From Moraxella catarrhalis (GTDB lineage Bacteria > Pseudomonadota > Gammaproteobacteria > Pseudomonadales > Moraxellaceae): 52,280 nucleotides of DNA. Location: the NCBI RefSeq assembly GCF_001632285.1, contig NZ_LWAH01000014.1, positions 166,570 to 218,849 on the forward strand, in the 5' to 3' direction. The notes beneath the pieces are model-generated. The model saw nothing but the letters and a program-made list of their open reading frames with translations, was not told the DNA's origin and searched no databases. The first letter of the stretch is position 1. Each line of letters opens with the position of its first letter. Shown here one piece after another: positions 28,913-38,763 of this stretch. Both the position numbers and the translations under genes were made by a program.

Positions 28913-29890
28913 ATGACCACACAATTTCAATGCCGAGTGCATACTCAGCGTTTTGATGAAAACTATGAGCCAGCGACCAGCACTCGTTTGACCACCAACT
29001 TTGCCAATCTGGCTCGTGGTGAAAATCGCAAAGAAAATCTACAAAATGCCATCAGAATGATTAACAACCGTTTTAATGATTTGGCACATTGGGACAATCC
29101 GACAAATGACCGTTATTCGGTACTCATTGACATTGTGTCTATTGATGTTGATGTGGCAGGTAAGGGCGAATTTTTCTCAGGATTAGAATGGCTAAAAACA
29201 TCTGTGGTTGACCACAAAACAGGCAAAACCACCCCTGGCATCATTGGCAACAGCTTTTCATCATTTGTTCGTGATTATGATTTTAGCGTATTGCTTCGTG
29301 AATATAATAAGGATAAGGCTGAATTTAGTGTGCCAGAGGGTTATGGCGATTTGCATGGCAAATTGTTCAAATTCATGATAGCATCCGAAGAATACAAAGC
29401 CCATTCCAAAAAAGCACCCGTACTGTGCCTAAGCGTGGCGACCACTCGCACTTATCACAGAACCACCAACACGCATCCGATTTTGGGCGTGGAATATGTG
29501 CAAAATGATTATTCATTGACCGATGAGTATTTTGCCAAGATGGGCTTAAAAGTGCGTTATTTTATGCCCCCAAAATCGGTTGCCCCTTATGCGTTTTATT
29601 TTGATGAAAATGCTGATTTGTTGAACGATTACACCAATTTAGAACTCATCAGCACCATCGCCACCATGGAAGCATTCCAAAAAATCTATCGCCCAGAGAT
29701 TTATAATGCCAATTCGGTTGCAGGTCAGATATACAAGGGCAGCTTAACTTATGAAGATTATGCTGTGCCAAAAGTGGATTATGACCGTGTGGAGCGTAAT
29801 GATTTGGCAGTCAAACAAGGCAAAATCGCCGAAGAGCAGTTTATCAAACCATATCAAGAGATTTTGGATGCTTGGCTTGCCGAAAAATAA
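28913..29890 (+). CDS. mesX: MesX, DUF1852 partner of methionine synthase MesD
   Basis: The 325-residue protein belongs to DUF1852. It opens FQCRVHTQRFDENYEPATS and has TTNFANLARGENRKENLQN (residues about 25-44) and LAHWDNPTNDRYSVLIDI. In aerobic gamma-proteobacteria such as Acinetobacter, this family (MesX) is needed together with the short MetE-like enzyme MesD for methionine synthesis without folate. No signal peptide or membrane segment is seen. mesD starts 92 bases downstream, with a hairpin and an extended -10 in between. Start ATG 28913 has GAGGTAA upstream. The chemistry of MesX is not known; a role in supplying an unusual methyl donor has been inferred for the family. Confidence 0.85.
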   Translation: MTTQFQCRVHTQRFDENYEPATSTRLTTNFANLARGENRKENLQNAIRMINNRFNDLAHWDNPTNDRYSVLIDIVSIDVDVAGKGEFFSGLEWLKTSVVDHKTGKTTPGIIGNSFSSFVRDYDFSVLLREYNKDKAEFSVPEGYGDLHGKLFKFMIASEEYKAHSKKAPVLCLSVATTRTYHRTTNTHPILGVEYVQNDYSLTDEYFAKMGLKVRYFMPPKSVAPYAFYFDENADLLNDYTNLELISTIATMEAFQKIYRPEIYNANSVAGQIYKGSLTYEDYAVPKVDYDRVERNDLAVKQGKIAEEQFIKPYQEILDAWLAEK

Positions 29891-29900
29891 GCGATAAGTA

Positions 29901-29942
29901 TTAATCAATCAGCCGATGAATGTTTATCGGTTGGTTGATTAA
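29901..29942 (+). promoter_or_regulatory. Hairpin between mesX and mesD
   Basis: 17-base arms at 29901-29917 and 29926-29942 pair with two G-U wobbles. AATTTTTGG follows, so it may partly end the mesX transcript or protect its 3' end. Confidence 0.6.
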
Positions 29943-29948
29943 AATTTT

Positions 29949-29957
29949 TGGTATAAT
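29949..29957 (+). promoter_or_regulatory. Extended -10 promoter for mesD
   Basis: TGG-TATAAT, with TATAAT at 29952-29957, lies 26 bases before the mesD ATG. It suggests that mesD can be transcribed on its own. Confidence 0.5.
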
Positions 29958-29982
29958 GGCAAATTTAGTTTAGGAAAATATA

Positions 29983-31017
29983 ATGAGCAAAATTTTACTT
30001 CCCACATCCACCGCAGGCAGTTTGCCAAAACCATCTTGGCTTGCTGAACCTGAAAAACTGTGGTCAGAATGGAAATTTGAGGGCGATGAGTTATTACAAG
30101 CCAAACAAGATGCTCTGTTGGTGTCGCTTGCTGAGCAAACCCATGCAGGCATTGACATTGTCAGCGATGGCGAACAGACTCGTCAGCATTTTGTTACCAC
30201 ATTCATTGAGCATTTGGATGGCGTAGATTTTAATCAGCGTGAAACTGTTCGCATTCGCAACCGCTATGATGCCAGCGTGCCAAGCGTGGTAGGTGAGGTG
30301 TCTCGCCCAAAATCGGTATTTGTAGACGATGCCAAATTTTTACGCGCTCATACTGACAAACTCATCAAATGGGCATTGCCTGGCCCTATGACGATGATTG
30401 ATACTTTGTATGATGGTCATTACAAAAGCCGTGAAAAGCTCGCGTGGGAATTTGCCAAAATCCTAAACGAAGAAGCCCGTGAATTAGAGGCGGCAGGCGT
30501 GGACATCATTCAGTTTGATGAACCTGCGTTTAATGTATTTTTTGATGAGGTGAATGATTGGGGTGTTGCAACCTTAGAGCGTGCCATCTCTGGGTTAAAA
30601 TGCCAAACAGCGGTGCATATCTGCTATGGTTATGGCATTAAGGCAAATACCGATTGGAAGCAGACACTTGGCAATGAATGGCGACAGTACGAGGAGAGTT
30701 TCCCAAAACTTCAACAATCAAAAATTGACATTGTCTCATTAGAGTGTCAAAATTCACATGTGCCAATGGATTTGATTGAACTCATTCGTGGCAAAACCGT
30801 CATGGTGGGTGCAATTGATGTGGCAACAAACCAAATTGAAACGCCTGAGCAAGTGGCAGATACGCTTCGTAAGGCGTTACAGTTTGTGGACGCTGATAAA
30901 TTATACCCATCAACCAACTGTGGCATGGCACCCTTGTCTCGCACAGTGGCTCGTGGCAAGCTCAATGCCCTAAGTGAAGGGGCGGCGATTGTTCGCCGTG
31001 AACTGCTTGGTAAATAA
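29983..31017 (+). CDS. mesD: MesD-type core methionine synthase
   Basis: A 344-residue protein equal to the C-terminal catalytic barrel of MetE; the N-terminal folate-clamping half of full MetE (about 750 residues) is absent. Zinc ligands are visible: H212 and C214 in VHICYG, E254 in SLECQN, and C313 in TNCGMAP. The homocysteine site GSLPKP and SDGEQTR is conserved. Short MetE proteins of this kind (MesA-D) make methionine without methyl-tetrahydrofolate. Adjacency to the DUF1852 gene mesX assigns this one to the MesD branch, described as oxygen-dependent. The natural methyl donor is not established. Confidence 0.88.
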   Translation: MSKILLPTSTAGSLPKPSWLAEPEKLWSEWKFEGDELLQAKQDALLVSLAEQTHAGIDIVSDGEQTRQHFVTTFIEHLDGVDFNQRETVRIRNRYDASVPSVVGEVSRPKSVFVDDAKFLRAHTDKLIKWALPGPMTMIDTLYDGHYKSREKLAWEFAKILNEEARELEAAGVDIIQFDEPAFNVFFDEVNDWGVATLERAISGLKCQTAVHICYGYGIKANTDWKQTLGNEWRQYEESFPKLQQSKIDIVSLECQNSHVPMDLIELIRGKTVMVGAIDVATNQIETPEQVADTLRKALQFVDADKLYPSTNCGMAPLSRTVARGKLNALSEGAAIVRRELLGK

Positions 31018-31100
31018 CTAAGATTAAAACTGAGTTTGTGAAACCGTGCTTATTAGCAAAAAATTTATCATAAGTCAGTTTTGAATACAAAAATAACTTT

Positions 31101-31130
31101 AAGGGTGTATCAACTACATCCTTTTTAATT
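31101..31130 (+). terminator. Terminator between mesD and flavin reductase gene
   Basis: AAGGGTGTA (31101-31109) pairs with TACATCCTT (31115-31123, one G-U), then TTTAATTTT. It ends only 16 bases before the next start codon, so read-through must supply the flavin reductase unless an unseen promoter exists. Confidence 0.65.
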
Positions 31131-31145
31131 TTAAATGGGAAAATC

Positions 31146-31679
31146 ATGGTAGAAAAATTAATTTTTAAAGATGCCATGGCGCGCCTAGCTACTGCTGTTC
31201 ATATCGTCACTACCGATGGCGATACAGGTCGTCATGGGTTTACCGCATCGGCGGTATGTAGTGTGACAGATTCGCCACCGTCACTGCTTGTGTGTATGAA
31301 TGCCAATGCTCGCTCTTATGAACATTTTATCGCCAATCAAATATTGGCAGTTAATACTTTATCCGCTGAGCAGGCACATTTATCAGATGTTTTTGCATCA
31401 CCACTTGAATCAAAGGCACGATTTGAGCATGCTGATTGGAGTGTGTTAAGTACAGGCGCACCAGTTTTAACAGATGCTTTGGTTAGTTTTGATTGTGAAA
31501 TTCAAACCATCCAAGATGTTGGTACGCACAGTATTTTTATTTGTAAAATTATCGCCATTCGAAAAGGTGAGAATGAAAAGCGCAGTTTGGTTTATTTTGA
31601 TAGGCAATATCATAAAATAGGTCAACCAGTTGCCATTGACAGACAGCCTGCATCGCCTCAAGTTCAAAAAGTGGACTAA
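31146..31679 (+). CDS. Flavin reductase (HpaC/RutF-like)
   Basis: A 177-residue protein of the flavin reductase-like family, which reduces free FMN or FAD with NAD(P)H for a partner enzyme. Family features are FKDAMARLATAVHIVTTDG at the start, HGFTASAVCSVTDSPPSLLVC (the flavin-binding loop, in part), and the final LVYFDRQYHKIG. No monooxygenase of two-component type is next to it. Its nearest neighbours are mesX and mesD, so it may feed reduced flavin to the oxygen-dependent MesX/MesD step. That link is inference from position only. Confidence 0.88.
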   Translation: MVEKLIFKDAMARLATAVHIVTTDGDTGRHGFTASAVCSVTDSPPSLLVCMNANARSYEHFIANQILAVNTLSAEQAHLSDVFASPLESKARFEHADWSVLSTGAPVLTDALVSFDCEIQTIQDVGTHSIFICKIIAIRKGENEKRSLVYFDRQYHKIGQPVAIDRQPASPQVQKVD

Positions 31680-31713
31680 AAGTGATTTGATGATGAACAA
31701 GAAAAAGTTTTTA

Positions 31714-31741
31714 AGCCTTGGTCGTTGGCCGGGGCTTTTTT
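31714..31741 (+). terminator. Terminator after flavin reductase gene
   Basis: AGCCTTGG (31714-31721) pairs with CCGGGGCT (31729-31736) and is followed by TTTTT. Confidence 0.8.
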
Positions 31742-31852
31742 CTGTAAATGACAAAGAATAGTCAAAGATGGCATTAGATATCATACCAAAATTATTGCTA
31801 TACTATGTCACTATGTTTTTTAATATTAAATCAATCTATCGGAATAAAAATC

Positions 31853-33451
31853 ATGACTTTGCAATCACCTAATGATTTTGATCAAGCTGGTAAAACTTCC
31901 CACATGCAACGCTTTTTAAAAGGTGTTGAGTGGTTGGGGAATTTATTGCCCCATCCTGTGGTTTTATTTATTTGGATGTCGGTCATTTTACTGGGATTAT
32001 CAGCCATCTTATCTGCCATGGATGTTGCTGTCATTGACCCACGCCCTGAGGGTGCCAAAGGTCGTGCTGAAGATGGCATGATTTATGTTGTCAATTTGCT
32101 CAATGGCGAAGGCTTGGCAAAAATTGTTGAAAATTTAGTCAAAAATTTTACAGGGTTTGTGCCTTTGGGTACCGTGCTGGTGGCCTTACTGGGTGTGGGT
32201 ATTGCTGAGTATTCTGGAATGATTTCAGCGGCACTGCGTGGCATGGTTATGAATGCCCCCAAAAAAATAGTCACTTTAGTCGTGGTATTTGCTGGTATTA
32301 TGTCAAATACTGCCGCTGAGCTTGGCTATGTGGTACTAATTCCATTGGCTGCCATGATTTTTCATGCTTTAGGAAGACACCCTTTGGCAGGTTTGGCTGC
32401 TGCTTTTGCAGGTGTTTCAGGCGGTTATAGTGCCAATTTACTGCTTGGTACGGTCGATCCATTATTATCAGGTATTAGCCAAGAAGCTGCCCGTATCATT
32501 GACCCAAATTATATGGTTGGTGCAGAAGCCAATTGGTATTTTATGGTAGTCAGTACTTTTTTAATCAGTGCCTTGGGTTACTTGGTTACTGAAAAAATTG
32601 TTGAACCCAGTCTTGGTAAATACAACCCCCATGATGCTGATGACCCTACCGTGCTTGATAATAAAATTGAGCAGTTAAATGCCCTTGAGAAAAAAGGTCT
32701 GGTTTGGGCGGGGGTAAGTATGCTGATTTTTTGTTTACTGTTGGCATGGACGGTTGTACCAGAAAATGGTATTTTAAGACATCCTGAAACAGGACTGATC
32801 GCAGGGTCGCCATTTTTACATGGTATTGTTGTATTTATTTTTGTATTTTTTGCCATCCCTGGCTATATCTATGGCAAAGTGACTGGCAGTATTAAAACAA
32901 ATCAAGATGTTGTCAATGCGATGAGTCAAGCAATGAGTTCATTGAGTATGTATATTGTGCTTGTGTTCTTTGCTGCACAGTTTACCGCTTTTTTTAATTG
33001 GTCAAATTTAGGATCAGTAATGGCGGTGTCAGGTGCTAATTTTTTAAATGAGATTGGCTTAACAGGACCTTTGCTACTGATTGGATTTATTTTAATTTGT
33101 GCCTTAGTGAATTTGATGTTAGGTTCAGCATCGGCACAGTGGGCGATTACGGCACCAATTTTTATTCCGATGCTGATGCTAACAGGCTATGCACCTGAGA
33201 TGATTCAGGCTGCTTACCGCATTGGCGACAGTACAACCAATATCATCACACCGATGATGAGTTATTTTGGATTAATCATGGCAGTTGCAATTCGTTATAA
33301 GAAAGATACGGGTGTTGGTACTTTAATGGCGATGATGTTACCTTATTCGATGATATTTTTGTTCGGTTGGATGCTGTTATTTTATCTTTGGGTATTTGTA
33401 TTTGGTTTACCTGTCGGTCCAGGTTCGGCAACCTATTATCACATGGGCTAA
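31853..33451 (+). CDS. AbgT-family transporter
   Basis: A 532-residue polytopic membrane protein of the AbgT family (AbgT of E. coli imports p-aminobenzoyl-glutamate; MtrF of Neisseria supports drug and sulfonamide efflux). It has about ten or more membrane segments. Family motifs include LPHPVVLFIWMS, the hairpin MSNTAAELGYVVLIPLAAM, GGYSANLLLGTVDPLLSGI (in part), SASAQWAITAPIFIPML and GDSTTNIITPMM. The ATG at 31853 with GGAATAA upstream gives a normal start; the frame is open 16 codons more. The substrate is unknown. A link to the folate-free methionine genes upstream is tempting, but a terminator separates them. Confidence 0.9.
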   Translation: MTLQSPNDFDQAGKTSHMQRFLKGVEWLGNLLPHPVVLFIWMSVILLGLSAILSAMDVAVIDPRPEGAKGRAEDGMIYVVNLLNGEGLAKIVENLVKNFTGFVPLGTVLVALLGVGIAEYSGMISAALRGMVMNAPKKIVTLVVVFAGIMSNTAAELGYVVLIPLAAMIFHALGRHPLAGLAAAFAGVSGGYSANLLLGTVDPLLSGISQEAARIIDPNYMVGAEANWYFMVVSTFLISALGYLVTEKIVEPSLGKYNPHDADDPTVLDNKIEQLNALEKKGLVWAGVSMLIFCLLLAWTVVPENGILRHPETGLIAGSPFLHGIVVFIFVFFAIPGYIYGKVTGSIKTNQDVVNAMSQAMSSLSMYIVLVFFAAQFTAFFNWSNLGSVMAVSGANFLNEIGLTGPLLLIGFILICALVNLMLGSASAQWAITAPIFIPMLMLTGYAPEMIQAAYRIGDSTTNIITPMMSYFGLIMAVAIRYKKDTGVGTLMAMMLPYSMIFLFGWMLLFYLWVFVFGLPVGPGSATYYHMG

Positions 33452-33701
33452 ATCAGAAAGACTAAAAGTTATTTGAACCTAAAAAAGAGATAATTTTTGG
33501 TTGTAAGTTAGTCATTCATTTAAAACTTATTAATTTTATTATTTTTAGTTTTATAAATTTAATTAAAGATATTTAAAATTATCGGTAGGCTCATGAATCA
33601 AATTTTGAGATAATAGCTTTGTTGGAGCAAGTTTGGCTAAATCTCTTAGCCCATTAATGGTTTATATTCAAGATATTAATGATTTGATGGCTATTAATCA
33701 G
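33452..33701. other. Intergenic region upstream of katA
   Basis: About 250 very AT-rich bases with no gene. A weak hairpin (AACC..GGTT with A/T runs, about 33475-33505) could end the AbgT transcript. Scattered ATAG/CTAT tetramers occur (about 33614 and 33691), but they lack the regular spacing of an OxyR site. Confidence 0.4.
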
Positions 33702-33730
33702 CTGACCTAGTAAGCCAACTTTGGTATACT
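33702..33730 (+). promoter_or_regulatory. katA promoter
   Basis: An extended -10, TGG-TATACT (TATACT at 33725-33730), lies 44 bases before the ATG. A weak -35 CTGACC is at 33702-33707, spacer 17. Confidence 0.6.
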
Positions 33731-33773
33731 AAAATTCTAAAATTCATTAACCCACCGAATAGGAAGGAAAATT

Positions 33774-35294
33774 ATGAGTGAAATGAAATGCCCTTATGAC
33801 CATACCCACTTGACCATGAGTAATGGCGCGCCTGTTATTGACAACCAAAATTCAATGACCGCAGGTGCTAGAGGGCCACTGCTTGCCCAAGATTTATGGC
33901 TCAATGAAAAATTAGCCGACTTTGCCCGTGAGGTCATTCCAGAACGCCGCATGCACGCCAAAGGCTCAGGCGCATTTGGCACATTCACGGTAACGCACGA
34001 CATCACCCAATACACCCGTGCTAAGATTTTTAGTGAAGTTGGCAAAAAAACTGAGATGTTCGCTCGTTTTACCACCGTAGCAGGCGAGCGGGGGGCGGCG
34101 GACGCTGAGCGTGATATTCGTGGTTTTGCCTTAAAATTTTATACCGAAGAGGGTAATTGGGACATGGTGGGTAATAACACGCCTGTTTTCTTTTTAAGAG
34201 ACCCAAAAAAATTCCCTGATTTAAATAAAGCGGTCAAACGAGACCCGCGCACCAACATGCGTTCTGCCACCAATAACTGGGATTTTTGGACACTGCTGCC
34301 AGAGGCGTTTCATCAGGTTACCATTGTGATGAGCGACCGTGGCATTCCTAAATCTTATCGTCATATGCACGGCTTTGGCTCGCACACTTATAGCTTTATC
34401 AATGCTGACAATGAACGCTTTTGGGTCAAATTTCACTTTCGCACCCAACAAGGCATTGAAAATCTAACCGATGCCGAAGCTGAAATGGTGGTTGGTAAAG
34501 ACCGTGAGAGCAATCAGCGTGATTTGTTTGATGCCATTGAGCGTGGCGATTTCCCAAAATGGACAATGTATGTGCAAATCATGCCAGAAACCGATGCCCA
34601 AACTGTGCCTTATCACCCATTTGATTTAACCAAAGTGTGGCCAAAAGGCGACTATCCGCTCATTGAAGTGGGTGAGTTTGAGTTAAATAAAAACCCTGAA
34701 AACTTCTTTTTAGACGTTGAACAATCCGCTTTTGCCCCAAGCAACCTAGTCCCGGGCATCAGTGTGTCCCCTGACCGCATGCTCCAAGCACGCCTATTTA
34801 ACTATGCTGATGCGCAGCGTTATCGTTTGGGCGTCAATCGTAACCAAATTCCAGTGAATGCCCCACGCTGTCCTGTGTACTCAAACCAAAGAGACGGACA
34901 AGGGCGAGTGGGCGATAACTATGGCGGTCGTCCGCACTATGAACCGAACAGTTTTGGACAATGGCAAGACCAGCCGCATTTGGCTGAACCAGCATTAAAA
35001 ATTCATGGCGATGCTAAGTTTTGGGATTATCGTGAGAATGATGATGATTATTTTAGCCAACCCAGAGCCTTGTTTGAGTTGATGAGCGATGAGCAAAAAC
35101 AGGCGTTGTTTGGTAATACGGCTCGTGCGATGGGCGATGCCCCTGATTTTATTAAATACCGCCATATCCGTAATTGCGATAAATGCCACCCTGATTATGC
35201 CATGGGTGTGGCCAAAGCGTTAGGCCTTACGGTTGAAGATGCCAAAAATGCCCGCGAGACCGACCCTGCTCGCCATCTGCCCAGCTTTTTATAA
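33774..35294 (+). CDS. katA: Monofunctional heme catalase KatA
   Basis: Breaks down hydrogen peroxide to water and oxygen. The 506-residue protein is a small-subunit (clade 3-like) catalase. The distal histidine is H61 in [13 protein letters not shown], the distal asparagine N135 in GNNTPVFF, and the proximal heme tyrosine Y344 in [13 protein letters not shown]. The NADPH-binding region type HRLGxN appears as [13 protein letters not shown]. Cytoplasmic, no signal peptide. It has a strong AGGAAGGA ribosome site and its own promoter and terminator. A Cys pair near the end (CDKCH) is unusual. Confidence 0.98.
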   Translation: MSEMKCPYDHTHLTMSNGAPVIDNQNSMTAGARGPLLAQDLWLNEKLADFAREVIPERRMHAKGSGAFGTFTVTHDITQYTRAKIFSEVGKKTEMFARFTTVAGERGAADAERDIRGFALKFYTEEGNWDMVGNNTPVFFLRDPKKFPDLNKAVKRDPRTNMRSATNNWDFWTLLPEAFHQVTIVMSDRGIPKSYRHMHGFGSHTYSFINADNERFWVKFHFRTQQGIENLTDAEAEMVVGKDRESNQRDLFDAIERGDFPKWTMYVQIMPETDAQTVPYHPFDLTKVWPKGDYPLIEVGEFELNKNPENFFLDVEQSAFAPSNLVPGISVSPDRMLQARLFNYADAQRYRLGVNRNQIPVNAPRCPVYSNQRDGQGRVGDNYGGRPHYEPNSFGQWQDQPHLAEPALKIHGDAKFWDYRENDDDYFSQPRALFELMSDEQKQALFGNTARAMGDAPDFIKYRHIRNCDKCHPDYAMGVAKALGLTVEDAKNARETDPARHLPSFL

Positions 35295-35330
35295 TTCACG
35301 ATAATCATAAAAAGCTGTTTAGATATGAAC

Positions 35331-35361
35331 ACCCCAAAAGCTAACTTTTGGGGTATTTTTT
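35331..35361 (+). terminator. katA terminator
   Basis: ACCCCAAAAG (35331-35340) pairs perfectly with CTTTTGGGGT (35345-35354), then ATTTTTT. A weaker hairpin just before it (35283-35292 with 35307-35316) includes the katA stop codon. Confidence 0.92.
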
Positions 35362-35380
35362 ATGGTTAAGTTCAATCATG

Positions 35381-35416
35381 ATACAAAATCCGCCAATAAA
35401 TTGACGGATTTTGTAT
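35381..35416 (-). terminator. Stem-loop at the end of the nqr operon
   Basis: ATACAAAATCCG (35381-35392) pairs perfectly with CGGATTTTGTAT (35405-35416), directly next to the nqrF stop. There is no T tract on the minus strand, so it may protect the mRNA end. Confidence 0.6.
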
Positions 35417-36652
35417 TTAGCCACCGAAGTCATCTAATAAGATATTTTCATCTTCGACACCCAGTGATTTGAGCATACTGATGACAGCAGCATTCATGAC
35501 TGGAGGCCCACACATATAGAATTCACAATCTTCTGGTGCAGGATGGTCTTTTAGGTAATTTTCGTATAAGACATTGTGGATAAAGCCAGTATAACCTTCC
35601 CAGTTATCTTCAGGCTGGGGGTCTGACAGTGCAACATGCCATTCAAAGTTGTCAAATTCTTCTGCCAAGCCATCATAATCTTCTACATAGAACATTTCAC
35701 GCTTTGAGCGAGCACCATACCAAAACGAGATCTTACGAGTTGATTTTAGGCGTTTTAGCTGGTCAAAAATGTGCGAACGCATAGGTGCCATACCAGCACC
35801 ACCGCCGATAAAGACCATTTCGGCATCGGTATCTTTGGCAAAGAATTCACCATAAGGACCTGAAACGGTAATCTTATCGCCTGGTTTTAGGCTGAATACA
35901 TAAGATGACATCTTACCTGGTGGAACGCCTTCAGGAGCTCTTGGCGGCGGACTTGCGATACGGATATTAAATTTAATAATACCTTTTTCTTCTGGATAGT
36001 TTGCCATTGAATAGGCACGAATGACAGGTTCATCAACTGTTGATGTGTAACGCCATAAATTAAAATTATCCCAATCTTCATGATATTCTTTGGCGATGTC
36101 AAAATCTTTATAATGTACAGTATGAGACGGTGCTTCTAGTTGCACATAGCCACCAGCACGAAACGGTACAACTTCACCTTCAGGAATTTTCAAGGTCAAC
36201 TCTTTAATGAATGTTGCAACATTATCATTTGAAATAACTTCACATTCCCATTTTTGTACATCAAAAAATTCTGGGTCAATCTCAATCTTCATATCTTGTT
36301 TGACCGCCACTTGGCATGCCAAACGCATATTGTCACGGATTTCACCTTGAGTAAAATGCCCCTCTTCGGTGGGCAAAATTGAACCGCCGCCTTCAGTGAC
36401 TTTACAGCGACATTGCCCACATGTGCCACCGCCACCACATGCTGAAGATAAAAATATGCCTTCGTTAGCAAGGGTTTGTAGTAGCTTACCACCTGCGGGA
36501 GTAACCACATCATTATCTGGATTGTCATTAATGCGGATGGTGACATCACCAGAACTCACCAGCTTGGAGCGAGCCACCAAAATGACAGCAACCAAGCTCA
36601 TGATAATAATGGTAAACATGATAACACCGCCAATTGCGGTACCAAATTCCAT
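35417..36652 (-). CDS. nqrF: Na+-NQR subunit F (NADH dehydrogenase, 2Fe-2S, FAD)
   Basis: NqrF is the electron entry point of the sodium-pumping NADH:ubiquinone reductase. The 411-residue protein has an N-terminal membrane helix (about 7-27). A 2Fe-2S ferredoxin domain follows with cysteines C72, C78, C81 and C114 ([11 protein letters not shown] and LACQV). The FAD domain carries RAYSMANYP, and the NADH domain [17 protein letters not shown] and a final CGPPVMN. All cofactor residues are present and the length is normal (about 408). It is the last of six contiguous nqr genes. A GGAG ribosome site precedes it. Confidence 0.99.
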   Translation of the reverse strand: MEFGTAIGGVIMFTIIIMSLVAVILVARSKLVSSGDVTIRINDNPDNDVVTPAGGKLLQTLANEGIFLSSACGGGGTCGQCRCKVTEGGGSILPTEEGHFTQGEIRDNMRLACQVAVKQDMKIEIDPEFFDVQKWECEVISNDNVATFIKELTLKIPEGEVVPFRAGGYVQLEAPSHTVHYKDFDIAKEYHEDWDNFNLWRYTSTVDEPVIRAYSMANYPEEKGIIKFNIRIASPPPRAPEGVPPGKMSSYVFSLKPGDKITVSGPYGEFFAKDTDAEMVFIGGGAGMAPMRSHIFDQLKRLKSTRKISFWYGARSKREMFYVEDYDGLAEEFDNFEWHVALSDPQPEDNWEGYTGFIHNVLYENYLKDHPAPEDCEFYMCGPPVMNAAVISMLKSLGVEDENILLDDFGG

Positions 36653-36671
36653 GATACTTTCTCCTATCTAT

Positions 36672-37280
36672 TTATAGCGACATACCGCCAAATGACATAA
36701 AGCCCAAGGACATAAGCCCAACGGTAATAAAGGTGATGCCAAGACCACGAAGCGGTGCAGGTACATCTGAATATTTAAGCTTTTCACGAATCCCTGCAAG
36801 TGCAGAAATCGCTAATGCCCATCCCAAACCTGACCCAATACCATATACAATAGACTCACCAAAATTATAATCACGCTCAACCATAAACAATACACCACCC
36901 ATGATGGCACAATTCACTGTAATCAAGGGTAAAAACACCCCCAAAGCGTTGTATAAAGACGGTACAAATTTATCCAAAAACATCTCTAAAATCTGTACTG
37001 TCGCAGCAATCAATGCAATATAGCTTAATAATCCCAAAAAGCTTAAATCAACATTAGGATAGCCTGCCCATGCCAAGGCACCGTCTTTTAATAAGAATTG
37101 ATACAATAAGTTGTTCAATGGCACACAGATTGCCATGACGGCAATTACTGCAACACCTAAACCAATTGCCGTTGATACTTTTTTAGATACTGCCAAAAAG
37201 GTACACATGCCCAAAAAGAAAGCAAGTGCCATATTCTCAATAAATACTGAGGTGATAAATAAACTGACATAATGTCCCAT
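36672..37280 (-). CDS. nqrE: Na+-NQR subunit E
   Basis: A 202-residue membrane subunit with six helices. With NqrD it forms the inverted-repeat pair that carries an intramembrane iron-sulfur centre held by cysteines and lies on the Na+/electron path. Cysteines fit the expected places: C26 in LGMCTFLAV and C120-region [10 protein letters not shown]. The start overlaps the nqrD stop by one base and has GGAGGAGG upstream. Confidence 0.98.
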   Translation of the reverse strand: MGHYVSLFITSVFIENMALAFFLGMCTFLAVSKKVSTAIGLGVAVIAVMAICVPLNNLLYQFLLKDGALAWAGYPNVDLSFLGLLSYIALIAATVQILEMFLDKFVPSLYNALGVFLPLITVNCAIMGGVLFMVERDYNFGESIVYGIGSGLGWALAISALAGIREKLKYSDVPAPLRGLGITFITVGLMSLGFMSFGGMSL

Positions 37281-37951
37281 CAGTGACCTCCTCCGTGTGA
37301 TAAGCCTTTAGATTGAGGTTTCATGATAAATTCAGCAGCTTCTTGCTGGTCTTTTTTCCAAAGACGAATAATTGCAATAAAACCTGCAATCACAAAGAAT
37401 GAAGAGGGCGGTAGTAACAACAAACCATTGGGAATATACCAGCCACCTTCGGTGATTTTTTCAAGCAAAGTAATACCAAACCAGCTGCCATTACCAATGA
37501 CTTCACGGACTGTTGCCACAAAAATCAATACTGCTGAATAACCAAGTCCATTACCAATACCATCTAAAAAGCTTGGGATGGGTGGATTGCTCATGGCAAA
37601 GGCTTCAGCACGACCCATGACGATACAGTTTGTGATGATTAAGCCGACAAATACCGATAATGAACGGCTGATTTCATAAGCAAAGGCTTGTAAAATTTGG
37701 TCAACCACGATCACCAGTGAAGCGATAATCACCATTTGTACGATAATACGAATGGATGAGGGGATTTTGTTACGGATAATGGAGATAAAGAAACTTGAAA
37801 ATGCTGTAACTAAGGTTAATGCGATACACATGACCAAAGCGTTTGCAACACTTGTGGTAACCGCAAGTGCTGAACAAATACCCAAAATTTGTAGTGCAAT
37901 TGGGTTATTATTAAAAATTGGTGTCGTTAAAATACTTTTGGTATCAGCCAT
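37280..37951 (-). CDS. nqrD: Na+-NQR subunit D
   Basis: A 223-residue six-helix membrane subunit, partner of NqrE. The two half-site cysteines are seen in [16 protein letters not shown] (C26) and [16 protein letters not shown]. The length is normal. AAGGAG precedes the ATG. Two bases separate it from nqrC. Confidence 0.98.
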   Translation of the reverse strand: MADTKSILTTPIFNNNPIALQILGICSALAVTTSVANALVMCIALTLVTAFSSFFISIIRNKIPSSIRIIVQMVIIASLVIVVDQILQAFAYEISRSLSVFVGLIITNCIVMGRAEAFAMSNPPIPSFLDGIGNGLGYSAVLIFVATVREVIGNGSWFGITLLEKITEGGWYIPNGLLLLPPSSFFVIAGFIAIIRLWKKDQQEAAEFIMKPQSKGLSHGGGH

Positions 37952-37953
37952 GA

Positions 37954-38763
37954 TTATACTCCTTCACCCTTGTCTGCTTGACCAGCCCTTAGGTTGTCCA
38001 AAAATGGCTTATAACCATCTTCGCCAATCCAGTACTGAAGTAGATTATTGACACCACGGATGGTCAAGGTAGCACCACTGATGCCATCAATTTGACTCTC
38101 ACGTGCGGTGCCTGATTTGACAACGGCAATTTTTCTTGAGCCGTCGTCATTATACAGCTCTTTATCCACCCATGTGGCTTGCCATTGTGCTTCTTCAATG
38201 CGTGAACCCAAGCCAGGGGTTTCTTTGTGTTGATAAAAATTAACCCCTTTAATGGTATTTAAATCTTTATCCAAGGTCAAAAGACCAAAAATTGGTCCCC
38301 ATAAACCAGCACCATGAATGGGCAGCACAATTTGCTCAAGCTGACCATTGGCATCTTTTGCCAAATATACTTTGGCAAAATTTGGTTTGCCTCCAATTTT
38401 GGCAATATCATTTGTTAATGAAGTAGACAGGCTGGGTGTGCGAGCTGCTTTTGAGACATTGTAGCTATTGACATCACTGATACCAGACGCCATAATTTCT
38501 TGTTCTGTTGCAAATTGACCTGTTTGTAGGTTGACCAAGCGTATTTCAAAATCAGCAAAACGCTCTGCAATGACATCGGCTGACTCTGTTTCTGGGTCGT
38601 ACATATCTGCCGCCATCAAGATATTTTTATTCAAATCCAGACGGGCGTTTTCTTGCTGCTTTGGCTTAAGACCAACAGCAACCGCAGAAACCATGACCGA
38701 ACAGACCAAGCACAAAATCAGTGCCGTGGCTGCGGTACTTACATTATTATTCTTGGTTGACAT
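37954..38763 (-). CDS. nqrC: Na+-NQR subunit C (covalent FMN)
   Basis: A 269-residue protein with one N-terminal membrane helix (about 11-32) and a periplasmic flavin domain. FMN is joined by ApbE to the threonine of the SGAT motif, here T232 in [10 protein letters not shown]. The preceding Asp and Gly fit the ApbE recognition pattern. The GLWGPIFG stretch (about 153-160) is also conserved. It starts 17 bases inside the end of nqrB, with CGGAGA upstream. Confidence 0.98.
   Translation of the reverse strand: MSTKNNNVSTAATALILCLVCSVMVSAVAVGLKPKQQENARLDLNKNILMAADMYDPETESADVIAERFADFEIRLVNLQTGQFATEQEIMASGISDVNSYNVSKAARTPSLSTSLTNDIAKIGGKPNFAKVYLAKDANGQLEQIVLPIHGAGLWGPIFGLLTLDKDLNTIKGVNFYQHKETPGLGSRIEEAQWQATWVDKELYNDDGSRKIAVVKSGTARESQIDGISGATLTIRGVNNLLQYWIGEDGYKPFLDNLRAGQADKGEGV

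Noticed and set aside
33602..33700. OxyR site upstream of katA
   Set aside because: ATAG and CTAT tetramers occur, but not with the regular ten-base phasing of an OxyR site.
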